Assembly (NCBI GenBank): GCA_039939375.1
Contig: JBDVJO010000011.1
Location: forward strand, 62,001-126,000
Direction of reading: 5' to 3'
Origin: Paracrocinitomix sp039939375
Lineage (GTDB): Bacteria > Bacteroidota > Bacteroidia > Flavobacteriales_D > Crocinitomicaceae
Length of the DNA: 64,000 nucleotides
This document shows positions 42,845 through 52,878 of this stretch, one piece after another; positions within the stretch are counted from its first letter, which is position 1; the number at the start of each line of letters is the position of its first letter. The notes beneath the pieces are model-generated. The model worked only from the letters and a program-made list of their open reading frames with translations. It searched no databases and was not told the DNA's origin. Position numbers and translations under genes: made by a program.

Positions 42845-44098
42845 ATGGAATTGAAAAGAGTTGTCGTAACAGGTTTAGGAGCTTTAACTCCTATCGGAAA
42901 TACACTAGATGAATATTGGAATTCATTAAAGAACGGTGTAAGTGGTGCTGCACCTATTCAATCTTTTGACGCAACAAAATTTAAAACACAATTTGCTTGC
43001 GAATTGAAAAACTTTAACGTTCAAGATCATCTTGATCGTAAAGAAGCAAGAAAACTAGATCAATTTTCTCAGTATGCCATGGTTTCCAGCGCGGAAGCTA
43101 TGGCAGACTCTGGGATTGATTTGGAAAAAATTAATCTCGACCGTGCCGGGGTTATTTGGGGTTCAGGAATTGGAGGTCTTAAGACTTTTCAAGATGAATC
43201 TAAAGCTTTCGTAGAAGGAGATGGTACACCACGTTTTAATCCTTTCTTTATTCCAAAAATGATTGTGGATATTGCTGCAGGGCATATTTCAATTAAATAT
43301 GGATTTAGAGGGCCTAATTACGTAACTGTATCAGCTTGTGCATCTTCTAACAATGCAATGATTGATGCTTTCAATTTAATTCGATTAAATAAAGCTGATA
43401 TTATTATTTCTGGTGGTTCTGAAGCTTGTGTAAACGAGTCAGGAATTGGAGGATTTAATGCATTGAAGGCGCTTTCAACTAGGAATGATGATCCTAAAAC
43501 TGCTTCACGTCCATTTGACGTTGATAGAGAAGGATTTGTTCTAGGTGAAGGTTCTGGTGCTTTAATCATTGAAGAATTAGAACACGCCAAAGCAAGAGGA
43601 GCTAAAATTTATGCTGAAATCGTGGGAAGTGGACTTTCTGCTGACGCGCATCACATCACTGCACCGCATCCAGATGGAATTGGAGCAAAAAGTGTAATGC
43701 TACAAGCGTTAGAAGAAGCCGGAATTAACCCTGAGGAGGTTGATTATATTAATGTGCACGGAACATCTACTCCATTAGGAGATATTGCAGAAACTACTGC
43801 AATTAAACAGGTATTTGGTGAGCATGCATATAACTTGAACATCTCATCAACCAAATCAATGACTGGACACTTATTGGGTGCTGCAGGTGCGATTGAAGCG
43901 ATTGCTTGTATTATGGCAATTAAAAACGATATCGTTCCACCAACAATCAATCACTTCACTGATGATCCAGAAATTGACAACAAATTGAACTTTACGTTTA
44001 ATAAGGCACAAGAAAAAAAGGTGAATTATGCGTTAAGTAATACATTTGGATTTGGTGGTCACAACACCTCAGTTATATTTAAAGCATATAACGACTAA
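42845..44098 (+). CDS. fabF: Beta-ketoacyl-ACP synthase II
   Basis: FabF elongates acyl-ACP by condensation with malonyl-ACP. The 417-residue enzyme has the full catalytic triad in context: Cys in TVSACASSNNAM, His in NVHGTSTPLGDIAETTA, His in KSMTGHLLGAAGAIEA. The glycine-rich C-terminal NTFGFGGHNTSV is also present. The length is exactly typical. The rnc start lies four bases after its stop codon. Confidence 0.97.
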   Translation: MELKRVVVTGLGALTPIGNTLDEYWNSLKNGVSGAAPIQSFDATKFKTQFACELKNFNVQDHLDRKEARKLDQFSQYAMVSSAEAMADSGIDLEKINLDRAGVIWGSGIGGLKTFQDESKAFVEGDGTPRFNPFFIPKMIVDIAAGHISIKYGFRGPNYVTVSACASSNNAMIDAFNLIRLNKADIIISGGSEACVNESGIGGFNALKALSTRNDDPKTASRPFDVDREGFVLGEGSGALIIEELEHAKARGAKIYAEIVGSGLSADAHHITAPHPDGIGAKSVMLQALEEAGINPEEVDYINVHGTSTPLGDIAETTAIKQVFGEHAYNLNISSTKSMTGHLLGAAGAIEAIACIMAIKNDIVPPTINHFTDDPEIDNKLNFTFNKAQEKKVNYALSNTFGFGGHNTSVIFKAYND

Positions 44099-44102
44099 AC
44101 AT

Positions 44103-44819
44103 TTGTTTCGTTTATTTCTTAAGAAAAAAAGGACTAAGGAAGACCTAGAGTTAATTTCTTTCGTTGTAAAGAAATTTGGTTACCGACCTAAGAATCTTAA
44201 GTTGTTTCAACAGGCTCTAACACATAAATCGTATAGCAATACGAGAAATAATGTAGAGAGCAACGAGCGACTTGAATACTTGGGTGATACTGTTATTGAC
44301 CTCATTGTTGCTGAATATCTTTACGAGAAATTTCCAGAAAAAGACGAAGGCTTTTTAACAAAAGTTAAAGCCAAAATTGTCAACCGAAACATGCTTTCTT
44401 CAATTGGGGCTGAAATTGAGTTAGGATCACAAATCCGTTATAAAACTGGTCGATCAATCAGAATGGCAACCATTGAGGGAAATGCTTTTGAAGCAATCAT
44501 TGGAGCCTTATATCTTGATTCGGATTACGAAACCACTAAGAAAATTTACAATGCTAGAATCATCAGAACTTACGTTAATCTAAATGAAGTTCTTGAGCAA
44601 GAAATTGACTTTAAGAGTGCTCTACTAATCTGGGGACAAAGGAATAAGCTTGAAGTTAAATTTGAAATTTCAGAAGAAGCCTCTAAAGCAAATAACTTTC
44701 AATACACTGCCTGTGTAATCATCAATAATAAGAAGTGGGGACTAGGTAAAGGTCAATCTAAAAAAGAAGCCGAACAACATGCTTCAAAAGAAACTTTAGA
44801 ACTTCTTGGAGTAGATTAA
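44103..44819 (+). CDS. rnc: Ribonuclease III
   Basis: RNase III cuts double-stranded RNA in rRNA and mRNA processing. I start at the TTG at 44103 (MFRLFLKKKRTKEDLELISF), right after the fabF stop. An earlier TTG inside fabF would add a non-homologous N-terminus. The 238-residue protein has the signature NERLEYLGDTVIDLIVAEYL with catalytic acids, the second acidic site in EGNAFEAIIGALYLDSDY, and a C-terminal double-stranded-RNA-binding domain (KKWGLGKGQSKKEAEQHASK). Confidence 0.93.
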   Translation: MFRLFLKKKRTKEDLELISFVVKKFGYRPKNLKLFQQALTHKSYSNTRNNVESNERLEYLGDTVIDLIVAEYLYEKFPEKDEGFLTKVKAKIVNRNMLSSIGAEIELGSQIRYKTGRSIRMATIEGNAFEAIIGALYLDSDYETTKKIYNARIIRTYVNLNEVLEQEIDFKSALLIWGQRNKLEVKFEISEEASKANNFQYTACVIINNKKWGLGKGQSKKEAEQHASKETLELLGVD

Positions 44820-44822
44820 AAC

Positions 44823-44855
44823 AAAAAAAGCCCCTTGAACGAACAAGAGGCCTTT
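44823..44855. terminator. Terminator between rnc and the glycine-rich protein gene
   Basis: GCCCCTTG and CAAGAGGC (one mismatch) around AACGAA. The minus strand has seven T after the hairpin, so it works best for the minus-strand gene. The plus strand has the weaker tract CCTTTCTTTA for rnc. Confidence 0.75.
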
Positions 44856-44873
44856 CTTTATCAAATTTGTTTT

Positions 44874-46568
44874 TTAATCAATCATTAATCTTTCAGTTTG
44901 TACACCTTTTTCACTTATAAAGTGTAACACATAAAGACCAGAAGGTAAATCACTCACGTCAATAACTTTAGTCCCGTTAAAACTTGGGAATTCTTGAACT
45001 TTTTGACCAGTTGAAGAATAAATAATCAACTCAGCCATTACGTCTTGTAGAACAATATTTACTTCTGTTTTAGCTGGGTTAGGATAAATTGACAAGCTCA
45101 ATTCGTTCGTCACCTTTTCTAAGCCCACAGATACTATTCCGCAAGCTGTTGTGTCGGTACATCCTCCTACAGTAATAGCACATGCATAATTCCCTGCAGT
45201 AGTCGGTTGGTAGGTTTGACCCGTTTCTCCAGCAATTACGTTCATGCCTGGGCATAATAGCCATTGGTAAGTTGCGCCCGTTTGAACACAAGTCAAATCA
45301 GTACCGGTTTCAGTTAAGGTCAAATCAATCGAACTTGCCGTTATGTTGACTTGATCGGTACTTTGACAACCAGATGAATCGATTGTTCCTGTAAGCGTAT
45401 AAGTCGTTGTTCCAGCCGCTGGAACGAAAGCCGCACCATCAGTAATACCACCATCCCATGAGTAGGTATTTGCACCTGAACCCGTTAAAGTCACCAATTC
45501 ACCTTGACAAACAGTCTGATCAACCCCAGCATTAACGGTAGGCGTATCATAAACAAATATCGTTTGTGCAAAAGAACAATCATTGCCGTCTGTTGAAGTT
45601 GCCGTGTAAACTGTAGTTCCTAATCCGGGTGCGAATGCAACGCCGTTAGAAACGCCTCCGTCCCAAGAGATAGTTCCTGAACCTGAAGAGGTACCTGTAA
45701 GAGTAACCATTTCTCCAGAACAAACTGTATCTTGAGTTGCCACCACTGAAATTGGATTACATAAAACCGTTATGATGATAGTCCCATCACCTGTATTATG
45801 CCCTTTTGTGTGTACTGTTGAAGTAGTTAATCCAGCATCAGTATAACTACTTCCGCCACCGCCACCAGACCAGCTTCCGCCGCCGCCGCCGTAGTAGCCG
45901 CCGCCTCCGCCACCGCCAGACGAATTAGCACCACCAAGACCGCCGTTTCCTAAAGTTCCAGATGCTGCTAAGGCATAACTAGGCCATTGTCCACCATTTC
46001 CTCCTGCCACTTGCGTTCCTGCTGTTCCACAAGAAACATCTCCTGTTGCTCCGTTACTTTCTCCATCATTTCCGATAAGGTCTCCACCATCACCGCCATT
46101 ATCGCAACAAGTGTAGTTTCTACCAGCACCGCCGCCACCGCCGGCAACAACCACTCTATCAGTTAAAGCAGTTCCTCCAATACGAATATCAGAAGCTCCT
46201 CCACCTCCTCCACCAGCATTAGATCCATTTGCATTACCATCTGCTCCTCCATTAAATCCTCCAACTCCTGGAACACTTGTAGCAGCCGCGGTACCTTCTC
46301 CCCCGACATAGATATTTAGTGTAGCGCCAGGTGTAACCGATAATATGGTTTCAACTCTACCCCCGTTACCCGGTACAAAATCAGGTAATCCAAAATTTGA
46401 GGTTCCGCCGCTCGCGGCAATACAATCAATGCTCAACTCTGTCACCCCCGCAGGAACAACATACGTTTGCATAGATCCGGTATAATTAAAAGTAGTTGTT
46501 TGTCCTACCGACCATCCTGCCAGTAGTGAAAACGCAGCACTTACTGCAAATTGTAAAATTTTTTTCAT
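44874..46568 (-). CDS. Secreted glycine-rich protein with T9SS type A sorting domain
   Basis: A 564-residue protein with a signal peptide (about 1-22). A glycine-rich domain at about 75-270 has runs such as GGGGGASDIRIGG and VVVAGGGGGAGR and resembles the Gly_rich (ALK-type) family. Two Ig/PKD-like modules follow (DTVCSGEMVTLTGTSSGS and QTVCQGELVTLTGSGANTY), then a short third module and a Por-secretion C-terminal domain (LSLSIYPNPAKTEVNIVL). It should be exported by T9SS to the surface. The DNA of the glycine run is GC-rich only because of glycine codons. Confidence 0.88.
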   Translation of the reverse strand: MKKILQFAVSAAFSLLAGWSVGQTTTFNYTGSMQTYVVPAGVTELSIDCIAASGGTSNFGLPDFVPGNGGRVETILSVTPGATLNIYVGGEGTAAATSVPGVGGFNGGADGNANGSNAGGGGGGASDIRIGGTALTDRVVVAGGGGGAGRNYTCCDNGGDGGDLIGNDGESNGATGDVSCGTAGTQVAGGNGGQWPSYALAASGTLGNGGLGGANSSGGGGGGGYYGGGGGSWSGGGGGSSYTDAGLTTSTVHTKGHNTGDGTIIITVLCNPISVVATQDTVCSGEMVTLTGTSSGSGTISWDGGVSNGVAFAPGLGTTVYTATSTDGNDCSFAQTIFVYDTPTVNAGVDQTVCQGELVTLTGSGANTYSWDGGITDGAAFVPAAGTTTYTLTGTIDSSGCQSTDQVNITASSIDLTLTETGTDLTCVQTGATYQWLLCPGMNVIAGETGQTYQPTTAGNYACAITVGGCTDTTACGIVSVGLEKVTNELSLSIYPNPAKTEVNIVLQDVMAELIIYSSTGQKVQEFPSFNGTKVIDVSDLPSGLYVLHFISEKGVQTERLMID

Positions 46569-46664
46569 ATTAATAAGTTAGTTAACATATTTACCAATTT
46601 ATGAAAACTTAACTGAATTCAGTTATTTTTAACATAAGTTCTTCATATAGGTTTTTTAAAATGA

Positions 46665-46695
46665 AAAACTCCTGCTGGGAGAAGCAGGAGTTTTT
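46665..46695 (-). terminator. Terminator of the large SprB-like adhesin gene
   Basis: Perfect 12-base arms (AAAACTCCTGCT and AGCAGGAGTTTT) around GGGAGA, with T-rich sequence following on the minus strand, 18 bases after the stop codon. Confidence 0.88.
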
Positions 46696-46712
46696 AGGGT
46701 TTGAGAATTGGT

Positions 46713-49700
46713 TTATCTCAATAAAGTCACATTACCTACATATTCATGTTCTAAACCAACGTTATCTGTGACAATGACTTTCCAAATGTATACACCATCT
46801 GCAACAGTTTCTCCTTGAAACGTGCCGTCCCAATCTCCTTCTAAATCATTTGTTTTATAGATGATCTCTCCCCATCTGTTAAAGATTAAGAATTCATAAT
46901 TGTCAGGAACCACATCTATCATTACAGGCTTGAATGTATTGTTTAAATTATTTCCGTCTGGTGTGAATGCATTAGGCACATAAACTGTGAAAGTTCCTAT
47001 TACTTCAACCCAATGATCCATGGTGTCTGAACATCCATATTCGTTGAAAATAATTTGTTGTACCCAATACTCTCCTGTTTCTTCAAAGATATGTGAAGGT
47101 CTTTCTTCATCTGAAATATATTCTCCTTCTAAATACCATTCCCATAACTTAGGGTTTCCGTGAGAAATATCTACAAATTCGGTAACCTCATGTTGGATAG
47201 CTGGATCAGGATTAAAATAGAAGTTTGCTTCTGGGCTCTCAAATACCTCAACAACAAGTTCATCTGAATAATCAAAAGTACAACCGTTGCTAAATGTTAA
47301 GTGCGCTGTTGCCGGAACCAAGCTTGAGTATGTATACGTTACACTTGGATCAGCCATGTCATAATATTGACCATTAATCGTCCAAGCAACACCTTCTAAG
47401 TTATAGTCTGTCGGAACATAATTGTAGCCGAATCCTACATCAATACGGTCACAACCTGAAGCTCCGTTTGCAAAAATTGCTGCTGTAGGTGGCAAGAAAA
47501 CGTTGATAAATGTGGATGCTGCTTGTTGTTGTCCGCAAATGTTTTCAATCGTAAAGATATATTCAGTTGCTTGATCAGGGTAAACATCATGCGGTCCTTC
47601 AGCGATCAAACTGGTATCATTCCACCACATGTTAGAGATGTAATCTAAATTATCGATTACACCTTGAATCATTGCAGATGAACCAAAGCAAATGGTATCT
47701 GGTGTTCCAAGCACACTCACATTATTTGCTTGCATGAAAATTGGTCCTACAATCGCAGTATCTTTTATTGTTGGACAGTTTCCTGTATTTACGAGAGTCA
47801 CTAAAATTTCTGATGTATCTACAATTGGATATGTAAACGTGTTACTTTGACCTTGTAATCCATTGTTGACGAACCAGTAGAAATCATATTGGTTATTGAG
47901 CCCATTAGTAAGAACCGTAAATGTAACGGGGTCTCCCGGACAAAATCCATCATCATAAACGATCTCTGCCGTTACTTCGTCATACTCAATGATATCTACC
48001 CAAGCGGTTGTTTGACAGTTGTTAGCATCTGTAAGCGTTACTTGATAATGACCTGCTGGTAAGCTATCTATCATTTGTGTTGTCTCAAAATTTGACCATA
48101 AGTACGTGTAGGGAGCAGTTCCGCCTGAAGGAAGTACATTAGCAACACCTGCACTATCTCCGTAACAGATAATGTTTCCTAACACTTGTCCGTCTGCATG
48201 TAAAGTATCTGGTTCAGTTAAATCTACAGATACATCATTTGTACACCCGTTATCATCTGTTACAGTAACTGCATAAGTTCCTGCGGATAAGTTGTTGATG
48301 TCAGCGGTTGTTTGAGATGTGTTCCATAAATAACTGAAAGGAGCTGTTCCGCCAGTTGTTTGTGTGATAATTTCACCATCTGTGTCTCCATTACATGAAG
48401 GTGTTGTTGTAGACATTGCTGAAACGTTTAAAGGAGCAACTTCAGAAATTTCAAAGTCTAAAGTGTCTATACAACCATGAGCATCAGTTACTTCAACCCA
48501 GTAATAACCAGCATCTAACCCAGTTAAAACGTTGTTATCAGGACAGTTACATGAATAGTTATATTGAAACGGAGCTGATCCACCAGTCATTGCTATATCG
48601 ACTGTTCCATCATTTCCATTTTCACAGCTTACCGGGGTTGTGTTTCCAACGGATGCTGTACCTGTTGGATTGTCATTCAATATCACCGCAGCATTATCTT
48701 GACAACCATTTTCATCAATCACAGTAACTGAATAATTCCCAGCTGCCAAGTTAGAGATCACGACAGTTGTTTGACCCATTGGGTTCCACAAGTATGTCAT
48801 CTGGCCGATTCCACCCTCAACATCTGCTAAAATTTGACCGTTAGCTCCAGTACATGTTTCTTCATTAATAACTACTGCATCTACTGATAAAGAATCTGGT
48901 TGTGTAATGTCTACGACTAAAGTAGAAAGACATCCGTTATTGTCAGTTATTTCTGCTACATACGATCCTGCAGCTAAATTGTCCATGAAAAAGGCGTCAT
49001 TTGTTAAGGTCAACCAATCAATAGCATAGTTAGGTGTTCCTCCATTTGCTGCGACAGTAACTGACCCATCTGATCCTCCATAACAACTCACCATAGCTTG
49101 ACTACTTACATTGGTTGTTAACACCGGTGGATTATTAATTCCGCCAGTTTCTTCAACAAAACATCCGTTCGCATCTGTCACCTCTACATTATAGGCTCCT
49201 GATTCGATAGTTGTTAATTGACTGACAAATACATTTTCTGTAGGCCAATAATAACCGTATGGTGCTGTTCCACCTGTTACAATTGCTTCTAAAGTACCGT
49301 CTGCACCATTGAAGCATGATGGGTCTGTTCCGTTAAAGTTAATCGCTAGATCTTCTGGTTGATCAATAACAAAAGTTTGTGTATCAATACATCCGATTGT
49401 ATTCGTAGCATAGACCCAATAATTACCTAAAGGCAAATTAGCAATAGCGTTTCCTGATTGCATGGTGCTCCAGTTATAGATGTAATTAGGATCGATCGCA
49501 TTTCCACTTGCAGCTCCATCCACTAATCCGTTACATGATATTGAATCAACATCTACCGTAAATTGAACCGGATCCATCACTGAAAGTTGGTACACCACTG
49601 TATCTGCACATTCAAATCCTTTTTCAACAATTAAAGTTACATCATAAGTTCCGGCAGAAGGAAAAGTAAATGATGGTTCAAAAGCAAGCGAAGTATCTGC

Positions 49701-50768
49701 CGGGTTTGCTGTTCCAAAATCCCACCAATAATTCGTTAACAAACCAGTACTGGTATTGACAAAGTGAACATCTAACCCGTTACAGTTCGTAACGATATCT
49801 ATACCTGCTGCATTTGGTGGTGGACAATTGAGAACATTAAATTGAAAATCTCTCGTGATTCTACCAATTAAGACACCATTTCTATATTCATCAATCATCA
49901 CTCCAACAACATATTGACCTGGAGCTGGAGGAATACCAGTTATGATTCCGCCATTAGATATGGTTAAACCAGGAAGTAGACCAGGCGCTCCATCTAAGGG
50001 GTCAGTAGCACCAAATCCGGCTTGCCAGTTAATTGGAGAAATATTAATGTTGTTTGGTGGAATTCCCGCACCATAAGTCACTCCACCGTTGTTTTGTCCG
50101 TCATATGGAGTATAAAATGAATATACCAATTGATCTCCATCCGGATCTGTTGCCGAAAAATTCAAGTCTAAATCTTCTCCTGCACACACATAAATTGGTG
50201 GAGAATCATTAAACCATGGACTTGAGTTAGTTTGGTGCACATATCTATCGGGCACATAAGCGTAGAACGTTTCTGCGGCATTTAAGGGGTTAACAATGTT
50301 CTGGATAGTTTGATTTCTACAACAAACCGTGTAATACAAATGATATCCTCCGATTCCTGCTGGCAATGTAACTATGTCTTGGTAGATTGCTTCTTCAACA
50401 CAGATTCCTGGATCAAAAGTACACGAAGGCACATCTGGAGAAAGTGTATCTCTGCTAATTCTTGGTAAAACAAATGAACCATAAGGCGCGGGGTTGGTTC
50501 CGTCAGGACCTCTTCTACAAGTTACATTTACGTTGTTTGGAATGTTTGCTGTGTTTGGAGAACAATCAGCATAAAGACGTACCGTTAAGAGGTAATTATC
50601 ATTCTCTAATTGCTGGTAAGTGATTCCGCCACCAACAACGTGTGTTGCTGCGGCATTAAAAGCAAGACTCATTAAAATAAGTACAGCTGCTAATTTTGAA
50701 ATTGGGCGAGTTAGGTAAAGTTTACTACATACTTCTTCTATTACCGTTTTGGTTGATACTAATTTCAT
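46713..50768 (-). CDS. Large surface protein with SprB-like repeats, PKD domains and gliding-type (T9SS type B) C-terminus
   Basis: A 1351-residue protein with an N-terminal signal (about 1-41, ending AAAT). A conserved start domain (HVVGGGITYQQLENDNYLL) is followed by a PKD domain (near 320-400). Seven SprB-type repeats of about 75 residues follow (examples PSCNGDTDGEIITQTTGGTA and ICYGDSAGVANVLPSGGTA). A second PKD domain lies near 1180-1255. The C-terminal gliding/CHU_C domain (YVPNAFTPDGNNLNNTFKPV, FLIFNRWGEIIYKTN) is the signal for T9SS export. Such proteins act as cell-surface adhesins, and in gliding species as motility adhesins. Motility of this organism is not shown. Confidence 0.93.
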   Translation of the reverse strand: MKLVSTKTVIEEVCSKLYLTRPISKLAAVLILMSLAFNAAATHVVGGGITYQQLENDNYLLTVRLYADCSPNTANIPNNVNVTCRRGPDGTNPAPYGSFVLPRISRDTLSPDVPSCTFDPGICVEEAIYQDIVTLPAGIGGYHLYYTVCCRNQTIQNIVNPLNAAETFYAYVPDRYVHQTNSSPWFNDSPPIYVCAGEDLDLNFSATDPDGDQLVYSFYTPYDGQNNGGVTYGAGIPPNNINISPINWQAGFGATDPLDGAPGLLPGLTISNGGIITGIPPAPGQYVVGVMIDEYRNGVLIGRITRDFQFNVLNCPPPNAAGIDIVTNCNGLDVHFVNTSTGLLTNYWWDFGTANPADTSLAFEPSFTFPSAGTYDVTLIVEKGFECADTVVYQLSVMDPVQFTVDVDSISCNGLVDGAASGNAIDPNYIYNWSTMQSGNAIANLPLGNYWVYATNTIGCIDTQTFVIDQPEDLAINFNGTDPSCFNGADGTLEAIVTGGTAPYGYYWPTENVFVSQLTTIESGAYNVEVTDANGCFVEETGGINNPPVLTTNVSSQAMVSCYGGSDGSVTVAANGGTPNYAIDWLTLTNDAFFMDNLAAGSYVAEITDNNGCLSTLVVDITQPDSLSVDAVVINEETCTGANGQILADVEGGIGQMTYLWNPMGQTTVVISNLAAGNYSVTVIDENGCQDNAAVILNDNPTGTASVGNTTPVSCENGNDGTVDIAMTGGSAPFQYNYSCNCPDNNVLTGLDAGYYWVEVTDAHGCIDTLDFEISEVAPLNVSAMSTTTPSCNGDTDGEIITQTTGGTAPFSYLWNTSQTTADINNLSAGTYAVTVTDDNGCTNDVSVDLTEPDTLHADGQVLGNIICYGDSAGVANVLPSGGTAPYTYLWSNFETTQMIDSLPAGHYQVTLTDANNCQTTAWVDIIEYDEVTAEIVYDDGFCPGDPVTFTVLTNGLNNQYDFYWFVNNGLQGQSNTFTYPIVDTSEILVTLVNTGNCPTIKDTAIVGPIFMQANNVSVLGTPDTICFGSSAMIQGVIDNLDYISNMWWNDTSLIAEGPHDVYPDQATEYIFTIENICGQQQAASTFINVFLPPTAAIFANGASGCDRIDVGFGYNYVPTDYNLEGVAWTINGQYYDMADPSVTYTYSSLVPATAHLTFSNGCTFDYSDELVVEVFESPEANFYFNPDPAIQHEVTEFVDISHGNPKLWEWYLEGEYISDEERPSHIFEETGEYWVQQIIFNEYGCSDTMDHWVEVIGTFTVYVPNAFTPDGNNLNNTFKPVMIDVVPDNYEFLIFNRWGEIIYKTNDLEGDWDGTFQGETVADGVYIWKVIVTDNVGLEHEYVGNVTLLR

Positions 50769-51050
50769 AGGAGTAGGATTTTGTACAGCTAATCATGTTG
50801 GTTGATTTTTTATTAGTTGTAATTGGTTTCCATTTAAGTTAGACAATAAATAACATACAAGTCAAGTGTTTTCCCTTTTGGAACCCCTTATAATTAGTGC
50901 GTTTTAGCTAAAAATAAATTTTATATAGCCTGATTTTAATTTATTATGCATGCATACTAAACCGTTTTAGGAGGGTTGCCTTAAACAGTAAAAAAAACCG
51001 CAAAAAAAATTGAAATAAATTCGGTTTTTACTCTTTTTTGAGGGCAATTT
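50769..51050. other. Gene-free gap with a possible hairpin
   Basis: No gene is seen. ATGCATGCAT (50947-50956) is a perfect palindrome. AAAAACCG/CGGTTTTT (50993-51029) can pair around a long loop and may help end transcription of the DedA/YqaA gene. Confidence 0.35.
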
Positions 51051-51491
51051 TTAGCCAAAAAGACCCAAATAAATCCATGTTAAGACAAGATATCGAGCAA
51101 ATTTTCCGATTAAAACGGTTAAAAACAACGGCCAAAGTTTACTTTTTAAGAACCCTAAAGCAATTAACATAGGATCGCCCACTATAGGAAGCCATGCCAA
51201 TAAACCCAACCAATGTCCATACTTTTGTGAGCGTTTGTTCCATTTTTCAAGGATTTCTGGATTTCTTTTAAATCGCGTCATTACTCGTTTTGAACTTCCA
51301 AACCTGCCGATAAAATAGTTGGTCATTCCGCCCAAGGTATTTCCAACGGTCGCTATTCCCAAGCACCACCAAATGTGGAAATCTAATTCAAAAAAGCCGA
51401 CTAAAAGTCCTTCAGACGGAAAAGGGATAATGGTGGCCGCCAAAAATGATCCACCAAACAAGCCAAGATATCCCAATTCTATAAAATCCAT
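51051..51491 (-). CDS. DedA/YqaA-family membrane protein (VTT domain)
   Basis: A 146-residue membrane protein with four or five helices and the family's FLAATIIPFPSEGLLVGFF and GNTLGGMTNYFIGRFG segments, then LLAWLPIVGDPMLIALGFLK. DedA-family proteins are linked to phospholipid flipping and proton-dependent envelope homeostasis. YqaA is a shorter branch. It follows metK, with a strong terminator between, so it should have its own promoter. Confidence 0.85.
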   Translation of the reverse strand: MDFIELGYLGLFGGSFLAATIIPFPSEGLLVGFFELDFHIWWCLGIATVGNTLGGMTNYFIGRFGSSKRVMTRFKRNPEILEKWNKRSQKYGHWLGLLAWLPIVGDPMLIALGFLKSKLWPLFLTVLIGKFARYLVLTWIYLGLFG

Positions 51492-51495
51492 AAAA

Positions 51496-51528
51496 AAACC
51501 CTGTCTGAGTTGAACTTAGACAGGGTTT
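51496..51528 (-). terminator. Terminator of metK
   Basis: Eleven-base arms (AAACCCTGTCT and AGACAGGGTTT) with further inner pairing around TTGAA, and seven A on the plus strand that give a T run on the minus strand. Confidence 0.9.
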
Positions 51529-51550
51529 AAATTTATAGTTAATTCAGTTC

Positions 51551-52804
51551 TTATAAACCGAAAGACGCTTTAACTTTATCTACGTAATCTAACTTCTCCC
51601 ATGTGAACGTTTCAACTTCTACAGTTTTAGTAATACCACCGTTTTCAAAGCTTACTGTTTTCGTTTCTGGAGTTCTTCCCATGTGCCCGTAAGCAGCAGT
51701 TTCAGAATAAATTGGATTTCTCAATTTCAAACGTTGCTCAATTGCGGCAGGTCTCATATCAAAGATTTCTGAGATTTTCTCAGCGATTTGACCGTCTGTT
51801 AAATCAACTTTAGCCGTTCCGTAAGTATCAACAAAGATTCCCATTGGCTCAACTACTCCAATTGCATAAGAAACCTGTACTAAGATTTCAGTAGCAATTC
51901 CTGCAGCAACTACATTTTTAGCAATGTGTCTAGTTGCATACGCTCCTGAACGGTCAACTTTTGAAGGGTCTTTTCCAGAGAAAGCTCCACCACCGTGAGC
52001 ACCTTTACCTCCGTATGTATCTACAATAATTTTTCTACCTGTTAATCCAGTATCTCCATGAGGTCCTCCAATTACGAATTTCCCTGTTGGATTAATGTGA
52101 TATTTAATTTGGTCATTGAATAATGCCTGAATTTTAGCAGGTAATTTAGCAACAACTCTAGGAATCAATTTATCTACGATATCAGATTTGATTTTTGCTA
52201 ACATTACTTCATCATTCGAATCAAAATCGTCATGTTGCGTTGAAACAACAATTGCATCAATTCTTTGAGGAACGTTATCGTCAGAATATTCAATCGTTAC
52301 TTGAGACTTTGCGTCTGGACGTAAATAATCGATCTCTGTCATCTCTCTTCTCATGTCTGCTAATTCTTGCAAGATTCTATGAGAAAGATCTAATGCCAAA
52401 GGCATATAGTTGTCTGTTTCAGTAGTCGCATAACCAAACATCATTCCTTGGTCACCTGCTCCTTGTTCCATTGGATCTGATCTATCAACACCTCTGTTAA
52501 TATCATCTGATTGTTCGTGGATAGCAGAAATTACCGCACAAGACTTAGCATCAAATTGGTATTCAGATTTTGTATAACCGATTTTTGCAATTGTATCTCT
52601 TGCGATTTGTTGCACATCTAAATATGCGTTTGACTTTACCTCACCAGCTAATGTCACCAAGCCAGTTGTTACCAAAGTTTCGCACGCTACTTTTGACTGT
52701 GGGTCAAAAGCCATGAAATAATCAATCAATGCGTCTGAAATTTGGTCGGATACTTTATCCGGGTGTCCTTCTGAAACAGATTCAGATGTAAATAAATATG
52801 ACAT
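51551..52804 (-). CDS. metK: S-adenosylmethionine synthase
   Basis: MetK makes S-adenosylmethionine from methionine and ATP. The ATG at 52804 gives the standard start (MSYLFTSESVSEGHPDKVSD). An upstream start would add 14 residues. The 417-residue enzyme has GHPDKVSDQISDA, the GAGDQGMMFGYA hexapeptide region, and the P-loop GGGAFSGKDPSKVDRS. No SAM riboswitch is seen in the 74-base gap upstream. A -7 element and a hairpin are there. Confidence 0.97.
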   Translation of the reverse strand: MSYLFTSESVSEGHPDKVSDQISDALIDYFMAFDPQSKVACETLVTTGLVTLAGEVKSNAYLDVQQIARDTIAKIGYTKSEYQFDAKSCAVISAIHEQSDDINRGVDRSDPMEQGAGDQGMMFGYATTETDNYMPLALDLSHRILQELADMRREMTEIDYLRPDAKSQVTIEYSDDNVPQRIDAIVVSTQHDDFDSNDEVMLAKIKSDIVDKLIPRVVAKLPAKIQALFNDQIKYHINPTGKFVIGGPHGDTGLTGRKIIVDTYGGKGAHGGGAFSGKDPSKVDRSGAYATRHIAKNVVAAGIATEILVQVSYAIGVVEPMGIFVDTYGTAKVDLTDGQIAEKISEIFDMRPAAIEQRLKLRNPIYSETAAYGHMGRTPETKTVSFENGGITKTVEVETFTWEKLDYVDKVKASFGL

Positions 52805-52833
52805 AGTTAATTTTTTTCTTCTAATTAGATGGG

Positions 52834-52871
52834 CAAAAATAACCAATTTCCTTTAGTGAGCGGTAATTGGT
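52834..52871 (-). terminator. Terminator of the response regulator, overlapping the metK -7 element
   Basis: ACCAATT and AATTGGT (52842-52871) pair, followed on the minus strand by TATTTTTG. That T run also matches TAnnTTTG and lies 29 bases before the metK ATG, so the same bases may serve as terminator tail and promoter element. Confidence 0.55.
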
Positions 52872-52878
52872 ATTAGTT

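Noticed and set aside
44046..44102. An earlier in-frame TTG start for RNase III inside fabF
   Set aside because: It would overlap fabF by 53 bases and add residues without family similarity. The TTG at 44103 right after the fabF stop fits the family.
45850..46270. GC-rich repeat of GGN/CCN triplets that looks like a sequence repeat
   Set aside because: It is the codon run of the glycine-rich domain in the protein at 44874-46568, not a separate element.
52805..52878. SAM riboswitch before metK
   Set aside because: The gap is 74 bases, and its only hairpin is explained as the terminator of the response-regulator gene. No SAM-riboswitch core is recognised.
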